Below are positions 37,210 through 45,843 of a DNA stretch of 64,000 nucleotides, piece by piece. This DNA is from Saprospirales bacterium (GTDB lineage: Bacteria > Bacteroidota > Bacteroidia > Chitinophagales > Saprospiraceae). Where the stretch lies: NCBI GenBank assembly GCA_016711045.1, contig JADJTT010000001.1, positions 682,001-746,000 of the forward strand. The letters run 5' to 3'. The position numbers and the translations under genes are program-made. Every line of letters begins with the position of its first letter. Within the stretch, counting starts at the first letter, position 1. A model generated the notes under the pieces. The model was given only the letters and a program-made list of their open reading frames with translations, was not told the DNA's origin and did not search any database.

Positions 37210-38460
37210 ATGAGTATCGTCGAAATGAAGGTCCCCGTAATTGGGGAATCCATAAATGAAGTAACCCTTTCCCGATGGCTGGTAGCAGATGGCGAATTCG
37301 TCGAATTGGATCAATCCATCTGTGAGTTTGAATCGGATAAAGCAACGCTGGAATTTCCTGCGGAAGCTTCGGGCAAATTGATCCACGTCGCAGCGCCGGG
37401 CGCCGACCTAGAGATCGGCGCGCTGGTGGCCAGGATCGACACCAGTGTCACCAGCAATGGATCCGGGGGAAGTAAACCGGAAACGCCTGCTACCAAAGAG
37501 AAAAAAGAAGAACTTCCCGCAAAAGAAGTCCCGGCTTCGTCAGGTTCTTCTTATGCCAGTGGTCATCCCTCTCCCGCTGCCGCCAAGATTCTAAAGGAAA
37601 ACGATATTAAGCCGGCGGTAGTGGAAGGAAGTGGCCGCGATGGCCGAATCACCAAAGAAGATGCGCAAAAAGCGGCGGAAGCCAAAAAAAGCGCACCAAC
37701 TGAAAAGCCTGTACCCAAACCGGAGGCCCTGGCGCCGAAGGTTGCCACCGCAGCGTTCAGCAGGGAAGAGGAACGCAAGAAGATGTCGCGTATGCGTCGT
37801 ACCATCGCAAAGCGCCTCGTCTCGGCCAAGAACGAGACAGCCATGCTCACGACCTTTAATGAGATCGACATGAGCGCCGTCATGGCCCTGCGCTCCAAAT
37901 ACAACGAGCGGTTTGAAAAAAAATACGGCATCAAGATCGGCTTCATGTCGCTCTTCGCCAAAGCCGTGGCCAAGGCCCTCCTCGAAATGCCCGACGTCAA
38001 TGCCATGCTCGACGACCAGGAGATCGTCTACCACAACTACGTCGATATTTCCATCGCTATCTCTACCCCCAATGGCCTTGTCGTGCCGCCTGTGCGCAAC
38101 GTGGAGTCCATGTCGCTCGCCGAATTTGAGTTCGCGCTCAAAGACCTGTCGGGCAAAGCCCGTAGCGGCAGCCTTTCTCTGGAAGAAATGTCCGGAGGGA
38201 CCTTTACCATCACCAACGGAGGTATCTTCGGTTCGCTCATGAGCACGCCGATCATCAACGAGCCCCAGTCGGCTATCCTTGGTATGCACGCCATCAAGGA
38301 GCGCCCCGTCGCCGTAAACGGCCAGGTGGAGATCCGCCCCATGATGTACGTCGCGCTGTCTTACGACCACCGCATTATCGATGGCAGCACCTCGGTGACT
38401 TTTCTGGTAAGGGTGAAGGAATTTTTGGAGGATCCGGTGGCTATGCTTTTAGATATTTGA
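37210..38460 (+). CDS. sucB: 2-oxoglutarate dehydrogenase E2 (dihydrolipoyl succinyltransferase)
   Basis: This TCA-cycle subunit transfers succinyl groups from lipoate to CoA. The 416-residue chain has one lipoyl domain with lipoyl-lysine K44 (ESDKATLEF), an Ala/Lys/Pro linker, a peripheral-subunit-binding domain (ASGHPSPAAAKILKENDI...GRDGRITKEDAQ), and the catalytic domain with H387 and D391 in YDHRIIDG. The succinyl-type call follows from the single lipoyl domain and the NEVTLSRWL start. No E1 (sucA) gene is in the window, so the complex is encoded at split loci. Confidence 0.94.
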   Translation: MSIVEMKVPVIGESINEVTLSRWLVADGEFVELDQSICEFESDKATLEFPAEASGKLIHVAAPGADLEIGALVARIDTSVTSNGSGGSKPETPATKEKKEELPAKEVPASSGSSYASGHPSPAAAKILKENDIKPAVVEGSGRDGRITKEDAQKAAEAKKSAPTEKPVPKPEALAPKVATAAFSREEERKKMSRMRRTIAKRLVSAKNETAMLTTFNEIDMSAVMALRSKYNERFEKKYGIKIGFMSLFAKAVAKALLEMPDVNAMLDDQEIVYHNYVDISIAISTPNGLVVPPVRNVESMSLAEFEFALKDLSGKARSGSLSLEEMSGGTFTITNGGIFGSLMSTPIINEPQSAILGMHAIKERPVAVNGQVEIRPMMYVALSYDHRIIDGSTSVTFLVRVKEFLEDPVAMLLDI

Positions 38461-38487
38461 AATGAAGCGTTTTCAGCGTTTCATTTC
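38459..38487. terminator. Compact hairpin over the convergent ends of sucB and the HD gene
   Basis: An 11-bp stem (38459-38469 with 38477-38487, one G-T pair) overlaps both stop-codon regions. It could act as a shared terminator, but no strong T-run follows. Confidence 0.45.
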
Positions 38488-39093
38488 TTCCAGGATTTCC
38501 TCCAGCCACCGCAACGGCGCCTGGTTCTTATCCCCCGTCTCCGTATCGCATTTGAAAAAGAGAAAATAGAGGGGCAAGTGTTTGCCCAGGCGATCCAATA
38601 GCCGTTGGAAGCGTTGTTGGCCTTCTTCGATATTTTTGTAGAGATGAATGGCCCGCCAGGCGTAATAGGCTTCGTCGTGCAGCTCGACTACCTTTAACAC
38701 CGCCTCGTCTTTCGTGTACGCTTCCAGGAATTTCCGGGCCAGTACAGAATGATGCCTCGACCAATCGCGGGGGTAATTCTTATCTTCCACACATTTGAAC
38801 GCATCGTGCACCAGGGCTATTATGCGCAATTGGCGGCGGGTAGCGGAATCGATCTCCAGTCTGTCGATATTATCCATGACTTCCCGCACGTGGAGCGCGA
38901 CTTTACCTTCCGGGTGGCCGAACCGGGGTTCGCCCCAGATCAGGCCACGACAAAAATCCGGATGCTGGAGCAAACTCCATTCCATTTCCGTTTCTGGCGT
39001 GAGCAACTCCGCTAACTCCGATTCATTGGTAATCTGGTAGCGGTTGTCAAATCCTCCGGTAGTTTGATCCATCCGTTTCGGTCTCCAGCTCAT
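38473..39093 (-). CDS. HD-domain protein, probable metal-dependent phosphohydrolase
   Basis: The 206-residue protein shows the HD pattern: a first histidine in VALHVREVMD, the HD pair in IIALVHDAFKC, later histidines in SRHHSVLARKF, and VVELHDEAYYAWRA. Such proteins hydrolyse nucleotides or phosphoesters, but the substrate cannot be inferred here. It is convergent with sucB and divergent from htrA. Confidence 0.8.
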   Translation of the reverse strand: MSWRPKRMDQTTGGFDNRYQITNESELAELLTPETEMEWSLLQHPDFCRGLIWGEPRFGHPEGKVALHVREVMDNIDRLEIDSATRRQLRIIALVHDAFKCVEDKNYPRDWSRHHSVLARKFLEAYTKDEAVLKVVELHDEAYYAWRAIHLYKNIEEGQQRFQRLLDRLGKHLPLYFLFFKCDTETGDKNQAPLRWLEEILEEMKR

Positions 39094-39246
39094 GAGGTAT
39101 GTTAAAGCCTCGTTAAAGCGGCTTTTTGATCGTAACCCATTTACAACCCCTCGTGTTTATTGTGGGTCTTTGTACTGCTTTTAAAATTCAGTCCGATTCC
39201 TATTATTTCTCAAAATAAGGGTCTTCTTTAATAAATCTACCAAACT

Positions 39247-40407
39247 ATGGAAGTTATGAAAAGGTTCTTCTCGCTTGTATTGGCCGGTATCATTGGCGGC
39301 GCCTTTACCTTCGGGCTCATGCAGCTCACTCAGGATAACGAAAAAACGCGGAGCCCTGCTCCCTATTATGCCCGCCAAACAAACTATTTGAATGCAGCGC
39401 CTGTCAATACAGCCCCTTTTGATTTCACGGAAGCGGCCCGGCGCTCTACGCAGGCGGTGGTGCATATTTCCGCTAAGGAAAGTAAGGAAAAAGCCGCCAA
39501 TCGAGCCCCGCAGAACGATCCCTTCCGCTTTTTCTTCGGCGATGACTTCGGTGGGTTCCCCTTTGGCAACCCAGGCCCTCGTCAAGGCACAGGCTCCGGC
39601 GTCATTTACATCGACAATGGTTATATCATCACTAACAACCACGTCGTAGAATTTGCCGACGAGTTAGAAGTTACCCTCTACGACAACCGGAAATTCAAGG
39701 CAGAAGTGGTAGGTACTTATCCTAAAACCGATCTGGCCGTTATTAAGATCGAAGCGAATAACCTGCCAACCCTCGAAATCGCCGACTCCGATGAAGCCCA
39801 GGTTGGCGAATGGGTGCTGGCCGTGGGCAATCCCCTGAACCTGACCTCGACCGTTACCGCCGGGATTATCAGCGCCAAGGGGCGTGATATCAATATCATT
39901 GAAGGGGCGGATGCCATCGAATCGTTTATCCAGACGGATGCGGCTGTCAACCCCGGCAACAGCGGAGGCGCACTGGTAGATGCACAGGGCCGTCTTTTGG
40001 GTATCAATACCGCTATTTCTACCCAGACGGGCTTTTTTGAAGGCTATTCGTTTGCTATTCCTTCCAACATCGTCACCAAGATCGCCGACGATATCATTGA
40101 GTACGGCTCTTATCAGCGGGCCTACCTCGGCGTGGGGATTGCGCCGTTGGATGATGCCTACGCCCACAAACTGGGACTGAACTTTTCCCAGGGTGTGGTG
40201 GTGGAATCCATTGAAGATGGAGGCTCGGCACAATACGCCGGTGTGCTGCCTAAAGATGTCATCATCGCCGCCAATGGAAGGGCGATTAAGTCCATTCCGG
40301 AATTGCAGGAAACCGTCAGCCAGGCCAAAGTAGGCGACCAGATCGACCTGATCGTATACCGCGAAGGCAAAAACCTGGAGGTACCGGTCGTGTTGCGAAG
40401 CAAATAG
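39247..40407 (+). CDS. HtrA/DegQ-type periplasmic serine protease with one PDZ domain
   Basis: This envelope-stress protease and chaperone has an N-terminal membrane anchor or signal (about residues 5-22) and a trypsin-like domain with the triad H132 (TNNHVVEF), D162 (KTDLAVIKI) and S239 (GNSGGALV). A single PDZ domain follows (about 285-380, AYLGVGIAPLDDAYAHKLGL...GVLPKDVIIAANG). One PDZ makes it DegS/HhoB-like in layout, but the flexible region NDPFRFFFGDDF resembles DegP/Q. The first ATG (39247) and a second at 39256 are both plausible. A terminator hairpin lies about 110 bases downstream. Confidence 0.94.
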   Translation: MEVMKRFFSLVLAGIIGGAFTFGLMQLTQDNEKTRSPAPYYARQTNYLNAAPVNTAPFDFTEAARRSTQAVVHISAKESKEKAANRAPQNDPFRFFFGDDFGGFPFGNPGPRQGTGSGVIYIDNGYIITNNHVVEFADELEVTLYDNRKFKAEVVGTYPKTDLAVIKIEANNLPTLEIADSDEAQVGEWVLAVGNPLNLTSTVTAGIISAKGRDINIIEGADAIESFIQTDAAVNPGNSGGALVDAQGRLLGINTAISTQTGFFEGYSFAIPSNIVTKIADDIIEYGSYQRAYLGVGIAPLDDAYAHKLGLNFSQGVVVESIEDGGSAQYAGVLPKDVIIAANGRAIKSIPELQETVSQAKVGDQIDLIVYREGKNLEVPVVLRSK

Positions 40408-40519
40408 CCCTAATGCTTTAAGAATTCCTTAACAACTGATAGACAACAAATAAGGAGTCTTCACGGTTAAGATTTCTAGAAGAGACTTGTTTAAAGTTGG
40501 TTTTTCGTTTTGTTTTGAT

Positions 40520-40554
40520 GCGTCTGTCTTGCAAATGCGAGGCAGACGCTTTTT
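40520..40554 (+). terminator. Intrinsic terminator after htrA
   Basis: A 12-bp stem (40520-40531 with 40538-40549, two G-T pairs, 6-base loop) is followed by TTTTT at 40550-40554. It sits 112 bases after the htrA stop and 30 bases before the comF-family start. Confidence 0.75.
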
Positions 40555-40584
40555 CTTTGTACCTGGCCTCCGTAAATCATATTC

Positions 40585-41298
40585 ATGATGGCGCAAAAAA
40601 CGCACTTCTTCAGGAGGCTGTCTGACGATTTTTTCTCCTTGCTCTATCCACGCCTTTGCCTGGCCTGCGGCCGCGACCTGCCGCCTTATTCCATGTCCTT
40701 TTGCATCCGCTGTAAACTGGATTTGCCCGAAACGGATTTTCATCTATTGGAGGAAAACACCTTCACTGACCGGTTCTGGGGCAGACTGCCGTTGGAAGCC
40801 GGCGCTGCTATGCTCTACTTCCGCAAACACGGGCTCACCCAGCAGCTTATGCACAACCTGAAATACCGGGGGAAAAAAGAGGTGGGCACAGAATTGGGCC
40901 GCCTCTATGGGCATCAACTTGCAGAATCGCCTTTTTTAAAAGGATTGGACGTAATCATGGCGGTGCCGCTACATGCCAAAAAGGAGCGATGGCGTGGCTT
41001 CAACCAAAGTGACTGCTTCGCCCAGGGGCTATCGGAAAGCATGGGTATCCCGCATTGGAAAAATGCCCTTATCCGTACGCTGTCCACCGAATCGCAGACC
41101 ACCAAATCGCGTTTCGAGCGGCTGGAAAACATGCAAAACGCCTTTCAAATCAACCACCCAAAACGCCTGAGGCGCAAGCATATCCTCCTCGTCGACGACG
41201 TACTCACCACCGGCGCTACCCTGGAGGCCTGTGCGCTGAAATTGTTGGAAATCCCGGAAACACGGGTGAGCATGGCGACAATTGCTATCGCTGAATAG
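40585..41298 (+). CDS. ComF family phosphoribosyltransferase-like protein
   Basis: The 237-residue protein has an N-terminal double-zinc-type cysteine motif (CLACGRDLPP...CIRCKLDLP) and a type I phosphoribosyltransferase domain with the PRPP loop ILLVDDVLTTGATL. ComF acts in DNA uptake and transformation in several bacteria, probably with PriA/DprA, but its enzymatic activity is unresolved. The basic YRGKKEVGTELGRLYG segment is typical. The gene ends 3 bases before the stop of the convergent ABC permease gene. Confidence 0.92.
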   Translation: MMAQKTHFFRRLSDDFFSLLYPRLCLACGRDLPPYSMSFCIRCKLDLPETDFHLLEENTFTDRFWGRLPLEAGAAMLYFRKHGLTQQLMHNLKYRGKKEVGTELGRLYGHQLAESPFLKGLDVIMAVPLHAKKERWRGFNQSDCFAQGLSESMGIPHWKNALIRTLSTESQTTKSRFERLENMQNAFQINHPKRLRRKHILLVDDVLTTGATLEACALKLLEIPETRVSMATIAIAE

Positions 41299-41301
41299 TT
41301 T

Positions 41302-42621
41302 TTATTCTTTGTAAAAAAGCCATTTCCCCAGCTCCTTAAAACTGACCTTCTTTCCGTACATCAGGATGCCGATGCGGTAGATACGGGCGGAGATCCAGAC
41401 GAAGAAAAGGCTGGTGCCAATGAGCAGGAGCATGGATAGCGCTACCTGCCAGGTTGCCGGCTGAAAGGCCAGGCGTGCCGGCATCACGATTGGAGAGAAC
41501 AAGGGGAAAATGGACGACCATACCGCCAGGCTGCTATTGGGCGCTTCTACCGTGACGAACATGATGTAGAACGCAATGATTACCGGGATGGTAATGGGGA
41601 TGGTCAGCGACTGGCTTTCCCCCATATCGTCGCTCATTGCTGATCCGACAGCTGCAAAGAGAGAAGAATACAGCAAATACCCGCCCAGGAAATAAAAAAT
41701 AAACAAGGGCAAAATAGCCCACCAGTTCTGGTGCTTCAGTTCGGCAAACCCTTGAGAGATCAAAAACTCCATCTCCTCCGGATCGACCTGGGTGGCGGCG
41801 GCATTGCCCATATCCATCGAAGAGGAATCAAAGCCGAAGATCAGGTTGACAACCGTTGCGATGAGGGGTATGAGCACAGCCCATATGGCTACCTGGGTAA
41901 GGCCCACAGCGCCCACCCCGACAATTTTGCCAAGCATAAGTTGGAACGGACGTACCGAAGAGATCATCACTTCCACGATGCGACTGGTCTTCTCTTCCAT
42001 CACGCTGCGCAGCACCATCATGCCGTAAATGAATACCGCCATGTACATGATAATGCCCATGGAAAACCCCAGGAAAGCGCCCATGACACCGGCGATCTTG
42101 CTCGAATCCTGCGCGTCTTTGTCGATGGGTTCCGGATCCAGTTCGACCTTGCTATCGAGTGCTTCCAGTTGTTTTTTCTCCAGATTGAGGGAAGCGATCT
42201 TGTATTCCCGGATCCGGTTGCTCACCTTGTTCTTGATCTGGGTTTCAATGTCGAGGGAAGGGTTTTTCTCCGAATAGTAATAGACTGTATAACTATTGGC
42301 GTAGAGGTTCTTTATTTCCGGGATAAGCAAAATGCCATCATAGACAGTGTTGTCAAAATTTTCGCGCAATTCATCCAGAGAGCGCGTTTCTTTGGTAAAA
42401 ATCAGGTTCTTTTCGTTGGCAATATTCCCTTCGGCCAACACCCCAGCCTCATCCAGTACCGCGATCTTATTGACGTCATCGCTTTCGTAGGAAAAAATTA
42501 CGCCTACAACCACAAACAACAGGGCAAAGGCAAGCGGCGTAAGCAGGGTCGTTAGAATAAAAGAGCGTTTTTTCACGCGTGTCGAATACTCCCGTTTGAC
42601 AATGAGCCAAAATTTATTCAT
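41302..42621 (-). CDS. ABC-2 type exporter permease (NatB-like)
   Basis: The 439-residue permease has one N-terminal membrane helix, a periplasmic domain of about 150 residues, then five or six helices near the C-terminus (MGIIMYMAVFIYGMMVLRSV, VGLTQVAIWAVLIPLIATV). The sequence VMEEKTSRIVEVMISSVRPFQLMLGKI is the family signature. It pairs with the ATPase encoded just upstream (4-base ATGA overlap). NatAB-type systems export Na+ or other compounds; the substrate here is unknown. Confidence 0.92.
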   Translation of the reverse strand: MNKFWLIVKREYSTRVKKRSFILTTLLTPLAFALLFVVVGVIFSYESDDVNKIAVLDEAGVLAEGNIANEKNLIFTKETRSLDELRENFDNTVYDGILLIPEIKNLYANSYTVYYYSEKNPSLDIETQIKNKVSNRIREYKIASLNLEKKQLEALDSKVELDPEPIDKDAQDSSKIAGVMGAFLGFSMGIIMYMAVFIYGMMVLRSVMEEKTSRIVEVMISSVRPFQLMLGKIVGVGAVGLTQVAIWAVLIPLIATVVNLIFGFDSSSMDMGNAAATQVDPEEMEFLISQGFAELKHQNWWAILPLFIFYFLGGYLLYSSLFAAVGSAMSDDMGESQSLTIPITIPVIIAFYIMFVTVEAPNSSLAVWSSIFPLFSPIVMPARLAFQPATWQVALSMLLLIGTSLFFVWISARIYRIGILMYGKKVSFKELGKWLFYKE

Positions 42622-43547
42622 GCTTCAGCAATTGATTGGGTGATTGGGGCATTGGTCAGTCCTACCTGACGAATGAAGATCTGGTTCAGGGAAGGCAGTA
42701 TCTCCTGAAACTCGGTGATATGGACACCTTTTTGCAACAAGAACAATAGCAATTGGTCGGAGGCCCCGCTTTTTTCCATACGGGCGACAAACCTTCCCTC
42801 CTCCTGATCTACTACCTGGATGGAGTCCGGGAGGTCGGGCAAGTTACCCTGATAGGCAATGCGGAACAGGTTCTCTTTGAAGTCGGTGCGTATCTGATGT
42901 ACATCCCCTTCCAGCACATTGCGTCCCTGGTTGATCAGCACGATATCTTCACAAATCTCTTCGACTTGCTCCATTCGGTGCGTGGAGAAAATAATGCTTG
43001 CGCCATTACGGCGCAACTCCTTGATCTCCTCCTTGATGAGGTTGGTATTGATGGGATCGAGACCCGAAAAGGGTTCATCTAAAATGAGAAGTTGAGGGCG
43101 GTGTACCACGGTAGCGATAAACTGGATCTTTTGCTGCATCCCTTTCGAGAGTTCTTCCACTTTCTTTCCCCACCAGTCGCTGATCTCGAATTTATCCATC
43201 CAACGGGTGATTTGTTCCGTAGCGTCTTTTTTGGAAAGCCCTTTCAGCCTGGCCAGGTACAACAGGTGGTCGCCCACTTTCATTTTTTTGTAGAGACCCC
43301 GCTCTTCCGGCATGTAGCCAATTTGGGAAGGGTGTTCATGCCCGAGCGGTGCTCCATCGAGAAAAACCTTCCCGCTATCGGCCCGGGTGATGGTCGTAAT
43401 GATCCGGATCAACGATGTTTTCCCGGCCCCGTTGGGGCCCAATAATCCGAAGATGGACCCTTTCGGCACAGAAAAGGTGACGTTATCAACGGCCACCTTC
43501 TTGTCGTAGGATTTGACGACGCCCTCCAGGCGCAGAATATCATGCAT
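42618..43547 (-). CDS. ABC transporter ATP-binding protein (NatA-like)
   Basis: The 309-residue ATPase shows Walker A GLLGPNGAGKTSL, the signature LSKGMQQKIQF, Walker B LLILDEPFSGLDP and the H-loop IIFSTHRMEQ. The C-terminal 90 residues form the DUF4162-like accessory domain of NatA proteins. The stop overlaps the permease start by four bases, so the two are translationally coupled. Confidence 0.95.
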   Translation of the reverse strand: MHDILRLEGVVKSYDKKVAVDNVTFSVPKGSIFGLLGPNGAGKTSLIRIITTITRADSGKVFLDGAPLGHEHPSQIGYMPEERGLYKKMKVGDHLLYLARLKGLSKKDATEQITRWMDKFEISDWWGKKVEELSKGMQQKIQFIATVVHRPQLLILDEPFSGLDPINTNLIKEEIKELRRNGASIIFSTHRMEQVEEICEDIVLINQGRNVLEGDVHQIRTDFKENLFRIAYQGNLPDLPDSIQVVDQEEGRFVARMEKSGASDQLLLFLLQKGVHITEFQEILPSLNQIFIRQVGLTNAPITQSIAEA

Positions 43548-43734
43548 AGGAACGGTTTTTTACGGCACCTAATATAGGTGTAAAACTTGATCGTGGGAGG
43601 TAATTTTCTATGGATTTACCCCAATTGTCGATTAACTTGTATCTTCCGAGTATATATTTAATTTCAGGCGAAGCGACGACACCCCTTTCTGGGAAAGCAT
43701 GAAGAGTGGAGTCCTTCTCCTAGTAATGAAATTC

Positions 43735-43808
43735 GTGAAGGGTGAAGGGTGAGGAGTGAAGGGTCAATAGGATCTAATCTCTTCACCCTTCACCTCTCAC
43801 TCTTCACC
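43735..43808. repeat. Symmetric heptamer inverted repeat, four units per side
   Basis: Left units GTGAAGG, GTGAAGG, GTGAGGA and GTGAAGG (43735-43762) face right units CTTCACC, CTTCACC, TCTCACT and CTTCACC (43781-43808) across an 18-base loop. The right side ends 7 bases before ATG 43816, so on a transcript the hairpin could hide the ribosome-binding region. The rest of the 43548-43815 gap shows nothing else recognisable. Confidence 0.9.
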
Positions 43809-43815
43809 AAAAATT

Positions 43816-44757
43816 ATGAAAGAAAAAACCTGGTTCACCATTGTCAACCCAGCTGGCGGGTATGGAACCGTAAAAAAGCGATGGCCTCAATTGGAGGAAC
43901 AACTTCGCAACGCAGGTGTTCAGATGGAATTGGCGTTCACCCAATCCAGAGGGCATGCCACCATACTGGCGCGTGAGGCAATTGAATCGGGCCACCGGCA
44001 TATCCTGGCTGTAGGTGGCGACGGCACCAACAACGAAGCCATCAATGGCATTCTGCAGCAAAAAACCGTTCCGCCCACAGACGTCTGCTATGCACTCCTG
44101 CCCGTAGGCACGGGAAACGACTGGATCCGGACCATGGGGATTCCACTCCAAATGGATTCCTGGCTGGAGATGTTTGAGCAGGGGCACACGACGATTCAAG
44201 ATATCGGCATAGCTGAATATACCCGGGAGGGCGCCCCCGTAAAACGCTTCTTTGCCAATGTGGCCGGTATGTCTTTCGACGCCTATGTGGCCAAATTCAT
44301 GGATGAGAATCGAGGCTATATTGGAGGTCGCTTCGCCTATCTCTTCGCCTTGGTGCGCTGTCTGGCCAAATTCAAACTGCCTCTCACCCGCATTCACGCC
44401 AACGGGTATGTGCTCGAAGACCACTGCTATACTATCAATGCGGGCATTTGCCGATATTCCGGTGGAGGCATGCAATTGGTTCCACATGCAATCCCGGACG
44501 ACGGCTTATTCGCCCTTACCGTGGCAAAGAAAGTGTCAAAATTAGGGGTATTGCTGGCAACGCCTTATTTTTACAACGGAAAAATTGACCGGCATCCAAA
44601 GATCGAAACGCATTCCGCACGCACGATCCGGGTGGAGGCCATGAAGGAAGATCATCCGGTAGGATTGGAAGTGGACGGAGAATTCCTGGGCTATGCACCG
44701 GTGTCTTTTTCACTCATAGAAAAAGCATTGCAGGTCGTGGCACCATCTCCTCGATAG
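43816..44757 (+). CDS. Diacylglycerol kinase-like lipid kinase (YegS/DgkB family)
   Basis: The 313-residue protein has the DAGK catalytic pattern: WFTIVNPAGGYG, the nucleotide loop VGGDGTNNEAINGIL and LLPVGTGNDWIRTMGI, then the beta-rich second domain (DIGIAEY...FFANVAGMSFDAYV, YTINAGICRYSGGGMQLVP, LEVDGEFLGYAPVSF). It should phosphorylate a membrane lipid alcohol such as diacylglycerol, but the true substrate is not visible from sequence. ACMSD follows 74 bases downstream. Confidence 0.92.
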   Translation: MKEKTWFTIVNPAGGYGTVKKRWPQLEEQLRNAGVQMELAFTQSRGHATILAREAIESGHRHILAVGGDGTNNEAINGILQQKTVPPTDVCYALLPVGTGNDWIRTMGIPLQMDSWLEMFEQGHTTIQDIGIAEYTREGAPVKRFFANVAGMSFDAYVAKFMDENRGYIGGRFAYLFALVRCLAKFKLPLTRIHANGYVLEDHCYTINAGICRYSGGGMQLVPHAIPDDGLFALTVAKKVSKLGVLLATPYFYNGKIDRHPKIETHSARTIRVEAMKEDHPVGLEVDGEFLGYAPVSFSLIEKALQVVAPSPR

Positions 44758-44831
44758 CGCTGTTTTTTTTTATTTATAAGAAATTGCAAGGGCCTTTGGA
44801 CCCTCCAACCTCTTATGAAATGTTTTTTTTT

Positions 44832-45839
44832 ATGATAAAGATCGACATGCATACCCATATCATGCCAGAACACATGCCGCGCTTTAGCGAGCAATTTGGG
44901 TATGAAGGATTCATCCACCTCGAACACCACGAGCCCGGTCGCGCGCGTATGATGCGCGGCGCCAAATTTTTCCGGGAGATCGAAGCCAATTGCTGGGACC
45001 CCAACCTGCGCATCGGGGAATACGCTTCCCACCAGACACAGGTTCAGGTGGTATGCACGATCCCCGTGCTGTTTGCCTATTGGGCTCAGCCCAAACACAC
45101 GCTTGAAGTAGCCCGTTTTCTCAACGACCACCTCGCCCAGCTGGTTCACGACTATCCAAAAAGTTATATCGGCCTCGGCACCCTGCCCATGCAAGATGCC
45201 GATCTGGCCATTGAGGAGTTGCAGCGCTGCAAAGAGATCGGGCTCGTCGGGGTACAGATCGGCTCCAATATCAACGACAAAAACCTCAGCGATCCGGAGT
45301 TCTTTCCCATTTTTCAGGCATTTCAGGATCTCGACATGGCCCTGTTCGTGCACCCATGGAACATGATGGGAATGGCCCAGATGGAAAAATACTGGCTCCC
45401 ATGGCTGGTGGGCATGCCCGCTGAAACCTCCCGGGCTATATGTTCCATGATCTTCGGCGGGGTGCTCGAACGCCTGCCCCGACTTCGCGTCAACTTCGCC
45501 CATGCCGGCGGATCTTTTCTGCCCACCATCGGCCGGATCGAACATGGGTTCAACTGCCGTCCCGACCTGGTAGCGGTCGATAATCCGGTAAATCCCCGGG
45601 AATATCTCGGCAAATTTTGGGTGGACTGCATCACACACGATCCACAAATGTTGCGTTATGTACTGGATGTAGCCGGCGAAGATAAAGTCACCCTGGGGTC
45701 GGACTATCCCTTCCCACTCGGCGACCTCGAGATCGGCGCCTTCATCGAAGAGATGGGCCTTTCCAATGAAACCCGCGAAAAGATTTACTATAAAAACACC
45801 CTTGAGTGGCTTCAATTAGATGAACTCCAATTTACTTAA
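44832..45839 (+). CDS. 2-amino-3-carboxymuconate-6-semialdehyde decarboxylase (ACMSD), amidohydrolase family
   Basis: ACMSD decarboxylates the unstable intermediate formed from 3-hydroxyanthranilate and diverts tryptophan carbon away from quinolinate. From ATG 44832 the product is 335 residues, close to known ACMSDs. Metal ligands appear in MHTHIMP (HxH), ALFVHPWNM, NFAHAGGSFLPT and GSDYPFPLG. The upstream in-frame region from 44784 has no homology. No other kynurenine-pathway gene is adjacent. The stop overlaps a possible upstream start of trhO, suggesting cotranscription. Confidence 0.9.
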   Translation: MIKIDMHTHIMPEHMPRFSEQFGYEGFIHLEHHEPGRARMMRGAKFFREIEANCWDPNLRIGEYASHQTQVQVVCTIPVLFAYWAQPKHTLEVARFLNDHLAQLVHDYPKSYIGLGTLPMQDADLAIEELQRCKEIGLVGVQIGSNINDKNLSDPEFFPIFQAFQDLDMALFVHPWNMMGMAQMEKYWLPWLVGMPAETSRAICSMIFGGVLERLPRLRVNFAHAGGSFLPTIGRIEHGFNCRPDLVAVDNPVNPREYLGKFWVDCITHDPQMLRYVLDVAGEDKVTLGSDYPFPLGDLEIGAFIEEMGLSNETREKIYYKNTLEWLQLDELQFT

Positions 45840-45843
45840 ATCC

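Noticed and set aside
44784..44831. Upstream start for ACMSD
   Set aside because: The extra residues have no family similarity, and ATG 44832 leads directly into the metal motif IDMHTH.
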